A stretch of DNA of 33,637 bases from Methylococcales bacterium (lineage in GTDB: Bacteria > Pseudomonadota > Gammaproteobacteria > Methylococcales > Methylomonadaceae), in the NCBI GenBank assembly GCA_028714175.1, contig JAQTMV010000029.1:1-33637 (forward strand). Direction: 5' to 3'. The translations under genes were made by a program, and so were the position numbers. Of the stretch, positions 1-7,031 are shown one piece after another; the first letter of the stretch is position 1, and each line of letters starts with the position of its first letter. The notes under the pieces were generated by a model. That model was given only the letters and a program-made list of their open reading frames with translations, had not been told where the DNA came from and made no database searches.

Positions 1-92
1 CAGGGCACCGGTAAAACTATGTCAAGCTAATAGCCTCAGCGTTGCTTGAAATATCAATGAAACAAGGCTTTGAAGACGACAGCAATTTGCAG

Positions 93-148
93 CTATACAT
101 AGTTATGTACTATACATAGGGGTCGCTGTACTAAACCGCTAACGCGGT
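93..148. repeat. Left-end palindromes of the IS91-like element
   Basis: Two copies of CTATACATAG lie at 93-102 and 110-119. The interval 103-119 is itself a palindrome with arms TTATGTA and TACATAG around CTA. A further hairpin, ACCGC-TAAC-GCGGT, lies at 135-148. The TATGTA/TACATA arms resemble those of the 20-base palindrome at 2701-2720, which suggests both mark element ends. The region could also be part of the recombinase promoter. Confidence 0.5.
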
Positions 149-258
149 AGTTGCGGGCTTCTCGTCCTCACTGGGAGATTTACAAAATGCTCCATTCGGA
201 GAATGATGACAATGCTGCTTGCAGCATTTCATTCACCCTCCAGATCAGGAGATTTGCC

Positions 259-1137
259 ATGACTCATTTACGTCAGCGGATGATCGAAGACATGGGTATC
301 CGCAACCTCGCCGATAATACCCAATCGGCCTACCTGCAACAGATTATCTCTTACGCAGAACATTTTCACCGCTCGCCAGAAGAACTCGGTCCGGAAGCGG
401 TTCGCGCCTATCAGCTCTATTTGACGAATACCCGGAAGCTTTCGCCGAGCAGTATCAGTGTCGCCACCGGCGCACTGCGCTTTCTGTATAAAGTCACACT
501 CAAACGCGACTGGGCCGTCGATGAGATTCCGATGCCCAAGCGGCCCTTCAAGCTGCCGGTGATTCTCAGCTGTGAGGAAGTCATGCACTTCCTCGACTCG
601 GTCGACAGCCTCAAGCATCGAACGATTCTCATGACCGCCTACGCAGCCGGTTTGCGTATCTCCGAAGCCATCCATCTCAAGGTAACCGACATCGACAGCC
701 AGCGCATGACGCTGCGCGTCGATCAAGGCAAAGGGCGCAAGGATCGCTACGTCATGCTTTCGCCGCGCTTGCTCGAGGTGTTGCGGGCCTACTGGAAAGC
801 CGTGCGCCCGGCGCTGTGGTTATTCCCGGGCGACCTGAGCGGTCAACCCATCACCCGGAGTGCCGTCGAATTGGCCTGCCAGAAAGCCCACCGCGCCTCG
901 GGGATTACCAAGCCCATTACCCCGCACTCGCTACGTCACGCGTTTGCCACGCACCTGCTGGAATCGGGCACCGATATACGCACCATTCAACTCCTGTTGG
1001 GGCATCGCAGTCTGGCTACCACCTCGCGTTACCTGAAGGTCGCCACCACTACCGTGTGCGCTACCACCAGTCCCTTTGACTGCTTACCCCGGATTGAAGC
1101 TCCAGCAATATTTCCTGCGCCACCCGCTCATTTCTGA
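259..1137 (+). CDS. Tyrosine recombinase/integrase of the IS91-like element
   Basis: This is a 292-residue tyrosine recombinase that would cut and rejoin DNA through a covalent 3'-phosphotyrosine. The start at 259 has an AGGAG ribosome site at 247-251; an in-frame upstream start at 151 would add 36 residues without family character. An N-terminal SAM-like core-binding domain spans about residues 5-85. The catalytic set is complete: R133 in AGLRISEA, K158 in GKGRKD, H223 and R226 in HSLRH, H249 in GHRS and Y258 in SRYLK. It lacks the extra insertion that marks integron integrases (IntI), so it should not be called IntI. The transposase starts a few bases after its stop, so the two are probably co-transcribed. 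Integrases of this type are known to accompany some IS91-family transposases. Its target site is unknown. Confidence 0.9.
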   Translation: MTHLRQRMIEDMGIRNLADNTQSAYLQQIISYAEHFHRSPEELGPEAVRAYQLYLTNTRKLSPSSISVATGALRFLYKVTLKRDWAVDEIPMPKRPFKLPVILSCEEVMHFLDSVDSLKHRTILMTAYAAGLRISEAIHLKVTDIDSQRMTLRVDQGKGRKDRYVMLSPRLLEVLRAYWKAVRPALWLFPGDLSGQPITRSAVELACQKAHRASGITKPITPHSLRHAFATHLLESGTDIRTIQLLLGHRSLATTSRYLKVATTTVCATTSPFDCLPRIEAPAIFPAPPAHF

Positions 1138-1145
1138 GGTGCGTG

Positions 1146-2331
1146 ATGCATGCCTCCGGGCTCGAGGTGGCGGACATCTTTCGCCAGGCCGGTTCTGCTT
1201 ATCGTCAGCAACACGCTGAGTCCCTCAGTCGTGGACAGCGCTGCGTCATGAGCGCGATTGAGCGTTGCCGTACCGCCGCTCTCGGCGGCCATGTTGAGCA
1301 ATGCGACAACTGCGGCCATCAGCGCATTGCCTACAACAGTTGCCGCAATCGGCATTGTCCTAAATGCCAGTCACTGGTCTGCGCGCAATGGTTGGAAGAT
1401 CGCCAGGCCGACCTCCTTCCCGTTGACTACTTCCACGTGGTCTTTACGCTGCCCGAGGCGATCGCCGCGATTGCGTACCAGAATAAGGCCGTGGTCTACG
1501 ACATCTTGTTTCACGCTACCGCCGAGACCTTGCGCACGATCGCAGCGACTCCCAAGCACTTGGGCGCCGAAATCGGCTTCATCGCCATACTCCATACCTG
1601 GGGGCAAAATTTGCATCATCACCCGCATTTGCATTGTGTCGTTCCGGGTGGCGGCTTAAGTGCCGACGGCGAGCGCTGGGTCGCCTGTCGTCCCGGCTTT
1701 TTTTTGCACGTGCGAGTCCTGTCGCGGCTGTTTCGCCGGTTGTTTCTGGAGCAGTTGCAGGCTGCCTTTGACGCCGGGCATCTGCACTTTTTTAACGCCC
1801 TGGAAGCACTGCAAAGTCTCGATGCCTTTGCCCGGTATCTGGCTCCAGTACGAAAGGTCAAGTGGGTAGTTTACGCCAAGCCGCCGTTTGGCGGCCCTCA
1901 GCAGGTCCTTGAGTATCTTGGCCGCCATTGCCAACCATCGTCTGATCGATTGCGTCGATGGCAAGGTCCGCTTTCACTGGAAGGATTACCGCCACGACTC
2001 ACGCCAGAAGGTGATGCGCCTGGATGTCGATGAGTTTATTCGCCGTTTCCTGTTGCATGTCCTGCCCAGCGGCTTTCAGCGGATCCGGCATTACGGCTTG
2101 CTTGCCAATTGCTGTCGCGCGGTTAAGCTGGCTCGCTGCCGGCAGTTACTCGACGCCCCCGCTCCCGCCGTCAAACTCCCCGATGCCGCGTTGGACTATC
2201 GCGACCGTTACCAACAACTCACCGGTAAATCGCTGCGTGATTGTCCGAAGTGTGGTCATGGTCACATGATTTGCATCGAAACCTTCCTGCCGGGCACCCT
2301 GCCGCGCGGGCCTCCGGGAGCGTGCTCATGA
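1146..2331 (+). pseudogene. IS91-family transposase, frameshifted by a short deletion
   Basis: The first part (start ATG 1146, or GTG 1143) carries an N-terminal zinc ribbon (CDNC, CRNRHCPKC, about residues 53-74) and the HUH-type metal-binding motif HPHLH near residue 160. At about 1923-1926 the frame changes. Up to YLGR the protein is in one frame, and it resumes as IANHRLIDCVDGK in the +1 frame, continuing to 2331 with a C-terminal CPKCGHGHM motif. Compared with the usual family sequence YLGRY-THRVAIAN, about 17 bases are missing. In IS91 the two catalytic tyrosines are spaced YxxxY, so the deletion removes the second tyrosine as well as breaking the frame. The gene is therefore very likely inactive, although the recombinase beside it is intact. 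Confidence 0.88.
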
Positions 2332-2616
2332 ACACCCACCTAAAAACGCTGCTGAACGTTTCCGGAATAGCCAAGCGGAACGGTAGGATTCCTTTGGCCA
2401 GAGCAGGCAAAGTCTGCGCTAAGACGCTCATGTCGCGGCTAGTTTACCCATTAAATCACTTATTGCGGGCCTTCGACGTCTGGACACCCTGTCAGAAATT
2501 AGTGCGCAGGCTTTGGCGGTATGCCTTTTCCCTCTGTCAGCAGCCCGTTTCGATGATGCCGCTCTGATTCAATCCCCATAGCGGCACGGCCAGTGCGGCG
2601 GTTCAGTACAACAGGA

Positions 2617-2691
2617 TTTTTAGTCTACCGGTCGCGGTGAGAGTTCCCCGCAATGATCCTGCTCGGTGCACCGCGACCGCCAGACTAAAAA
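2617..2691. repeat. Long imperfect inverted repeat in the right arm of the IS91-like element
   Basis: Arms at 2617-2639 and 2669-2691 are complementary at 21 of 23 positions, with only a small internal mismatch, and enclose a 29-base loop. Each outer end is AT-rich (TTTTTAGTCT / AGACTAAAAA) and each inner end GC-rich (GGTCGCGGTG / CACCGCGACC). It is probably an origin or termination structure of the element, since IS91-type ends are hairpin-based. A transcription terminator is the alternative. Confidence 0.7.
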
Positions 2692-2700
2692 CCCTCTTCA

Positions 2701-2720
2701 CTATGTAAAGCTTTACATAG
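2701..2720. repeat. Perfect 20-base palindrome at the right end
   Basis: CTATGTAAAGCTTTACATAG is a perfect palindrome with an AGCT centre. It has the same design as a second palindrome at 22287-22306 far from this element, and its outer arms match the left-end palindrome at 103-119. It is proposed as a terminal recognition site of the element. Confidence 0.65.
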
Positions 2721-2766
2721 CGACCCATTTCGGACATTCAGATGTGTGCATTCCGAAACAGAATTT

Positions 2767-2851
2767 ACGTAAAGTTAACCGGGCGCGGCACAGAAAGCTG
2801 AAAAAATAAAACCGATTTATAACCGCGCTCGGGTAAAGCGCAATGTTAGGC
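2767..2851 (-). repeat. attC-like site, truncated at its distal core box
   Basis: Read on the minus strand after the DUF3616 stop codon, a GCCTAAC core box (2851-2845) is followed by two arms that fold together. On the plus strand these arms are CCGGGCGCGG (2779-2788) and CCGCGCTCGG (2823-2832), complementary at 9 of 10 positions, with a TTAACTTTAC stretch outside the second arm as in many attC sites. One arm has an extra base, as is typical of attC. The expected final GTTRRRY box after the TTTACG stretch is absent and the sequence runs toward the IS91-like element. The core box is complementary to GTTAGGC at the other end of the cassette. Confidence 0.65.
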
Positions 2852-2902
2852 CAGATGCGTGTTTGCAGGACCTGACACCATGCTTTTCTTTCGACGCAAC
2901 GG

Positions 2903-4051
2903 CTAAGCTCTTCTTGGGTTGGCAGTTCCAGGCAGGAGGAAAACGTCTGCCACCGCCGTACTCTCTCCCAATTGCCGGCTTTCGGACGCGGAATCGTAAA
3001 CAACAAGGAGCGAGCCGGCTGTGCCGCCATCCGGGGAGAACAACGTCATGCCTTCGGCGTGGTCTACACCCTGGCCGTAGGGCACATCCAAAACACGCAC
3101 CAACTCGTCTGCCGGAACCACACTCTCGCCTTTTGGCTCTGCACCACCCGGCCAACAAAAGATGGTGACTGGGCCGTCCAGATCCATGGTCGGACCTCCC
3201 AGGATCAACAGATCTGTGCCCTGCGCGCAAACGTCGCGGATACCGAGACCGCCTAGCTGGAGGAAATGTTTTCGGTAAAGGCGCTGTTTCGGTCCAATTG
3301 GCTTCATCCTCAGCATAGATGGCTTCTTGTTGTCCTCCTTTAGTTCCACTTCCAGGATCACCGCCCATCCACGCAGGACCGGCCCGCGCAGCCCAAGGAA
3401 GAGGCGCTTGCCTGCCACGGCCAACCCCTCAATATCAAACCCATTGTCCTTGCCTGGGATCGCGAGGAACGATCCCAGATGTTTGTCCCCTCTCAATGCC
3501 TCAGTCAAGTCGTTACCATGGGCGTTACCACGCAGTTGGGCGGCGGTGTGCTTTTTTTTCTTCTGCGTAATTTCTTTCGTCAAGGTGTACGTCCCGTCGC
3601 CTTCAACAATGGGGATGCGGGCCAGCAGGTAACGGTTGCCGTCCGTGCTGACCTTAGCCAATTGCTTCTGGGCCTCCTTGGTCCCATCCTTCAGCGTCGG
3701 CTTTTTGCGCTTCAGACTGTGTGACCCCACCAACCAGAGGTAGCCGTCTTCGTAGTCCAGCCCTTCCACGTCCACCTCCTCCAGATCCGCGGGATCATTG
3801 GGAGGCGCTACTGGCAGCTGAATGTAATTATCGAGAGAGAATTGCTTGTGATGGCGGCCATATTTGTAGTTGCCGGTGTTACCTCCCTCGATGAGGGAGA
3901 GCCGTTCCAGGCTGATCGATTCGTCGTTGGCAACCCAGAGGGTGTCCCCAATCTGCAGGGCAACGGACAGTCCATTGCTAAGTTCTTTGTCCTTGCCCAG
4001 ATCATCGCGTTCAGGATTGAACTCCAGGTCAACGGTACTCGTTGGATTCAT
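2903..4051 (-). CDS. DUF3616 family protein, probable integron cassette gene
   Basis: This 382-residue protein matches the DUF3616 family by the motifs FDIEGLAV (about residue 205), LFLGLRGPVLRGWA, YRKHFLQLGGLGIRD and LLILGGPTMDLDGP. The family has no established biochemical role; a beta-propeller-like repetitive fold is plausible but is inference. There is no signal peptide. The ATG at 4051 is preceded on its strand by an AGAGGG ribosome site. The gene is flanked by GTTAGGC at 4119-4113 and by an attC-like fold just after its stop, the standard layout of an integron gene cassette. It is visibly richer in GC than the pmbA-tldD block, which supports acquisition by transfer. With no IntI or second cassette in the window, it would be a stranded single cassette. 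Confidence 0.8.
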   Translation of the reverse strand: MNPTSTVDLEFNPERDDLGKDKELSNGLSVALQIGDTLWVANDESISLERLSLIEGGNTGNYKYGRHHKQFSLDNYIQLPVAPPNDPADLEEVDVEGLDYEDGYLWLVGSHSLKRKKPTLKDGTKEAQKQLAKVSTDGNRYLLARIPIVEGDGTYTLTKEITQKKKKHTAAQLRGNAHGNDLTEALRGDKHLGSFLAIPGKDNGFDIEGLAVAGKRLFLGLRGPVLRGWAVILEVELKEDNKKPSMLRMKPIGPKQRLYRKHFLQLGGLGIRDVCAQGTDLLILGGPTMDLDGPVTIFCWPGGAEPKGESVVPADELVRVLDVPYGQGVDHAEGMTLFSPDGGTAGSLLVVYDSASESRQLGESTAVADVFLLPGTANPRRA

Positions 4052-4112
4052 GATTATGCCCTCTGCTCAATTAGCGATTTCGTGCACTCGCTCCGGCTTT
4101 TTCTTCCACGCG

Positions 4113-4119
4113 GCCTAAC
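4113..4119 (-). other. Cassette-junction core site GTTAGGC
   Basis: On the minus strand this reads GTTAGGC, fitting the integron core consensus GTTRRRY, 62 bases before the DUF3616 start. The extended sequence TGTTAGGCC is complementary over nine bases to GGCCTAACA at the far end of the same cassette (2844-2852), as expected when both derive from one circular cassette. No clear attC fold or recognisable attI site is seen upstream of it (4120-4200). Confidence 0.6.
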
Positions 4120-4321
4120 AAGTTATTATCTAAGCACAACTATTTTATACTCTCTTCAAACTTATCTGACAAGAATAGCTTTTCTAAACTGGATAACATG
4201 CAAATTCGCATAAAAAACAGTTTCCGGAGAACAACAGATCATAGTTATTCATCAATTTTCAATGGCGGGTTTTGGCCGACAGCAGAAGTGCGCATATTTA
4301 TCTTAAAATACCAACACACAC

Positions 4322-4349
4322 AAAAAGGGCTTGCGGCAAGTCGCCCTTT
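4322..4349 (-). terminator. pmbA: Rho-independent terminator downstream of pmbA
   Basis: On the minus strand a GC-rich stem (outer GGGC/GCCC, inner CTTG/CAAG) is followed by TTTTTGTGTG, 13 bases beyond the pmbA stop codon. This is a good intrinsic terminator for the block that reads leftward into pmbA. Between it and the cassette core site (4120-4321) I see no gene. Confidence 0.75.
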
Positions 4350-4361
4350 CAATACTTTGAT

Positions 4362-5693
4362 TTATTCCCCGGCAATCGACATCCGCTCAACCAGTATGGA
4401 ACCCGTGCGTATATTACCCCGATAATCAACATCATTACCGACGGCAATAATGTTTTTAAACATATCTTTCAAATTACCGGCTATCGTGATTTCTTCAACC
4501 GGATATTGTATTTCGCCATTTTCCACCCAGAATCCTGCCGCGCCGCGGGAATAATCGCCAGTCACCATATTGACGCCATGCCCCATTAACTCGGTAACCA
4601 GCAAACCGGTATTGAGTTGCTTCAGCATGTCCTGATAATCAAATGCACCTGGCGTTATCGTTAAATTATGCACTCCACCTGCATTACCTGTGCTGTGCAG
4701 ACCCAGTTTACGTGCAGAATAAGTGCTTAACACATAACTGCGCAGGATGCCGTCGCTGACAATATCGCGTGTTTTAGTGGCTACGCCTTCGCCGTCATAA
4801 GCAGCGCTGCCTAAAGCGCCTCTTAAATAAGGCTGCTCGTGGATATGAATAAATCCGGGGAAAATTTGGCTGTCCAGGGCGCCCAGTAAAAAAGATGACT
4901 TGCGATACAGATTGCCGCCGCTGATGGCGCCTATCAACGAACCCAGCAAACCTGACGCCGTTTCTGCGCTATACAGCACGGGGCATTGTCTTGTACTTAA
5001 ACTGCGCGCATCCAAACGCCGAAGGGCTCGTTCCGCAGCTTTTATGCCCACTTCGACAGCAGGTTCCAGCGCGTCGCTATTTCTTGCCACTGTGTACCAG
5101 TAATCGCGCTGCATACTATCGCCACGCTGCGCCAATACTGAACAGCTTAAGGAGTGACGTGTTGACGCATAGCCATGAAGAAACCCCAGAGTATTGCCCA
5201 TAACCCGAATACCTTGATGAGTATTTACCGTAGCGCCTTCGGAATTGCTGATTTCGGCATGATAAGAGCGTGCAGCATCTTCGCATTCAATGGCAAGAGT
5301 AATCGCCTCATCAGTGCTGATAGTCCAGGGGTGATTAAGCTCTAGATCGGGGAATTCGGTTGCCAGCAGTTCTTTTTCAGGCAACCCGGCAAAGCTGTCT
5401 TCGCTGGTATAGCGGGCAATACTACAAGCCGCGCCAACTGTTTCCTTAATGGATTCAGAGGAAAAATCCGTGGTACTGGCAGAACCTTTACGCTGACCAA
5501 AATAGACCGTTATCCCCAAGCCCTGGTCGCAATGATGTTCTATCGTTTCAACATCGCCCAGACGCGCTGTTACAGATAAGCCATTTTCCTGACTCAACCC
5601 GGCTTCGGCCGCACTGGCCCCCTGTCTTTTTGCCTCGTCCAACAAGTCTTGAACGGTATTTTTTAAACGGTTAGTTTCTTCCTGATTTTGCAC
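4362..5693 (-). CDS. pmbA: Metalloprotease subunit TldE/PmbA
   Basis: This 443-residue protein is TldE (PmbA), the partner of TldD in a cytosolic heterodimeric protease. The complex removes leader peptides from natural products such as microcin B17 and degrades unfolded peptides; it also acts on CcdA. Family hallmarks are the C-terminal run GHGVNMVTGDYSRGAAGF near residue 375 and PVEEITIAGN near residue 400. TldE lacks the HExxxH zinc site, which TldD supplies. The length is usual for the family. The start is a GTG at 5693 with only a weak ribosome site. Its partner tldD is at 7032-8471; the two are commonly close, often separated only by yjgA. Here yjgA is absent and two unrelated genes lie between. 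A terminator follows directly. Confidence 0.95.
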   Translation of the reverse strand: MQNQEETNRLKNTVQDLLDEAKRQGASAAEAGLSQENGLSVTARLGDVETIEHHCDQGLGITVYFGQRKGSASTTDFSSESIKETVGAACSIARYTSEDSFAGLPEKELLATEFPDLELNHPWTISTDEAITLAIECEDAARSYHAEISNSEGATVNTHQGIRVMGNTLGFLHGYASTRHSLSCSVLAQRGDSMQRDYWYTVARNSDALEPAVEVGIKAAERALRRLDARSLSTRQCPVLYSAETASGLLGSLIGAISGGNLYRKSSFLLGALDSQIFPGFIHIHEQPYLRGALGSAAYDGEGVATKTRDIVSDGILRSYVLSTYSARKLGLHSTGNAGGVHNLTITPGAFDYQDMLKQLNTGLLVTELMGHGVNMVTGDYSRGAAGFWVENGEIQYPVEEITIAGNLKDMFKNIIAVGNDVDYRGNIRTGSILVERMSIAGE

Positions 5694-5726
5694 TGTGTTC
5701 TCTAATTCTGTGTAGGTCGGATCAGC

Positions 5727-5772
5727 GTAGCGTAACCCAACACATGTGGTTTCATTAATTGGTTTACGCTAC
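5727..5772. repeat. REP-like inverted repeat between pmbA and the next gene
   Basis: Arms GTAGCGTAACCC (5727-5738) and GGTTTACGCTAC (5761-5772) pair at 11 of 12 positions. The flanking GTAGGTCGGATCAGC is typical of a dispersed palindromic element seen in intergenic DNA of many proteobacteria. It lies between the inserted zinc-ribbon gene and pmbA and may end transcription of the former. Confidence 0.7.
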
Positions 5773-5788
5773 GTTACTAACAAACTGT

Positions 5789-6772
5789 TCAATCTTCTAG
5801 TTTTGCCAACTGCGGTAGCGTCGCGCGTATAGTTGCCTTCAAAAAATCCCCGGCCTGTTCAGGTGCGGTTTTATCCCATAAAACTGTTAAGTGGTGATTA
5901 GTATCGAAGTGGGGTTTCTGCGGCGAGTTAAATTTTTCTTTTTCACAGGTATAAATGACAGGCTTACCCAACCCCTCGGCATACCCAGCCTCCCAATAAG
6001 CGCCGTTATTTGCATGCGTCAAATCGGCAATCAGAAAGTCTGATGATTGGATTTCCACTCTTAATCGGTCATCGATGAGTCCGGCTGGTTGTGGTTCATC
6101 ATCAAGTTTAAATAAGTCAAATCCCGCCTTTTTTACGCTTGGCTTGAATACGTTTTCAAGTACGGCATTAAGGTCGGGTTCGCCAAACTGCATCGCCATA
6201 AACGCCTTACGGTAAGTAGCGCTGCCTTTGAGTAGTGTTTCGTAATGGTTCCAACCGTCAAATGTGAGTGCTAATTGACCAAAACTATTGTTGACTTCTG
6301 ATATAGTGGTTACTGGCCCATTCACCAAGCCTTTTCCAATTACCAAGCCTTTTTCATTTAAATGAGAAAGAACAAGACGAACACCCTCAACAGTTTTAGC
6401 CCCTATTATTGAAAGGTGATGGTCTATTGGCTGAAACTTTACCTTATCCCCCGGATTATCAGAATGTTCAGCAAGCCAACGTATCAGTAAATCAGCTTGT
6501 TCTTGCGGACGCGGTAGTGGTTTTTCTAAGATTGTCTTAATGATACTTTCCGATAATTCAACGTTTTTGTTTATCCGCTGCATTGTCCGAAGTGCGTGGC
6601 TTATTTTTACATCCGCATTTTTATTTTCTTGAAGGATTGAAGGGAGAGCAGCAACAAGGGAGCTTGAAAGAACAAAATCCCCACATCGATAACACAAAAA
6701 AGCCATTGCGTCCCCCCGTTCAAAAGGTGCTTTCTTGAGTTCAGTTTTGCATACAGGGCATAAATCAGACAT
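5789..6772 (-). CDS. Zinc-ribbon protein with nucleoside 2-deoxyribosyltransferase/TIR-like C-terminal domain
   Basis: This 327-residue protein has three visible parts. Residues 5-30 form a zinc ribbon (CPVC at 5-8, CYRC at 27-30). Residues about 90-150 look like a winged-helix segment. Residues about 188-300 resemble the nucleoside 2-deoxyribosyltransferase / TIR-like fold: FMAMQFG opens the domain, SSDFLIADLTHANNGAYWEAGYAEGLGKPVIY carries a candidate catalytic glutamate at E261, and a histidine-containing strand follows. Proteins of this fold cleave N-glycosidic bonds in nucleosides or NAD, and several act in antiviral defence; that role is inferred here. An AAGGAA ribosome site precedes the ATG at 6772. 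It lies between tldD and pmbA, where yjgA is common, so it is probably an accessory insertion. The exact substrate cannot be read from sequence. Confidence 0.75.
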   Translation of the reverse strand: MSDLCPVCKTELKKAPFERGDAMAFLCYRCGDFVLSSSLVAALPSILQENKNADVKISHALRTMQRINKNVELSESIIKTILEKPLPRPQEQADLLIRWLAEHSDNPGDKVKFQPIDHHLSIIGAKTVEGVRLVLSHLNEKGLVIGKGLVNGPVTTISEVNNSFGQLALTFDGWNHYETLLKGSATYRKAFMAMQFGEPDLNAVLENVFKPSVKKAGFDLFKLDDEPQPAGLIDDRLRVEIQSSDFLIADLTHANNGAYWEAGYAEGLGKPVIYTCEKEKFNSPQKPHFDTNHHLTVLWDKTAPEQAGDFLKATIRATLPQLAKLED

Positions 6773-6843
6773 TCATTAATTTCCTTGCTCAAAGGGTGTC
6801 CATTGGGAAACTTCGAATGCCGCTATTAGGCAAGCCAACATTT

Positions 6844-7026
6844 CTATAGCCCTGCTTCATTAATATTTGCTTGCGACAATGCATGTTCAATTGTCATTCC
6901 AATCAAATTACCATTTGCATCCAAGTTCAGATAAATATTTTCATTGATTTCTTTAGTCTCGAAAACCGGTTGTTCAGCAAACTCCAGCAATATCGTATCG
7001 GTATCTTCAAAATATTTAAGCTTCAT
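6844..7026 (-). CDS. DUF2283 family small protein
   Basis: This 60-residue protein starts MKLKYFEDTDTILLEF and ends in a region with NIYLNLDANGNLIGMTIEHA, which fits the DUF2283 family. Members are small cytosolic beta proteins of unknown function, and some are encoded beside DUF4258 proteins in apparent toxin-antitoxin pairs. No DUF4258 gene is visible here. The start at 7026 is five bases after the tldD stop, so it could be translated by coupling. An in-frame start further upstream would overlap tldD and give a non-family N-terminus. Confidence is high for the family, low for any role. Confidence 0.75.
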   Translation of the reverse strand: MKLKYFEDTDTILLEFAEQPVFETKEINENIYLNLDANGNLIGMTIEHALSQANINEAGL

Positions 7027-7031
7027 AACTT

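Larger units (their letters stand above)
93..2720 (+). mobile_element. IS91-like element with accompanying tyrosine recombinase
   Basis: The element contains an intact tyrosine recombinase gene followed directly by an IS91-type (HUH/Y2) transposase gene that is broken. IS91 elements move by a rolling-circle-like mechanism and do not carry classical terminal inverted repeats. The ends proposed here are inferred from palindromes: a pair of CTATACATAG repeats at 93-102 and 110-119 on the left, and a strong hairpin plus a 20-base palindrome on the right. The motif GGGTCGC follows the left palindrome (120-126) and its complement GCGACCC overlaps the right one (2720-2726). The stretch 2332-2616 after the transposase shows no convincing gene and is read as the non-coding right arm. 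The element is visibly richer in GC than the housekeeping block. Exact ends are uncertain. Confidence 0.75.

Noticed and set aside
259-1137. Integron integrase (IntI) next to the cassette
   Set aside because: The recombinase lacks the additional IntI-specific insertion and is tied to the IS91-type transposase, so it is not evidence of a complete integron.
2332-2567. Open frame after the transposase as a further gene
   Set aside because: It has no recognisable family, no ribosome site and lies in the non-coding right arm of the element.
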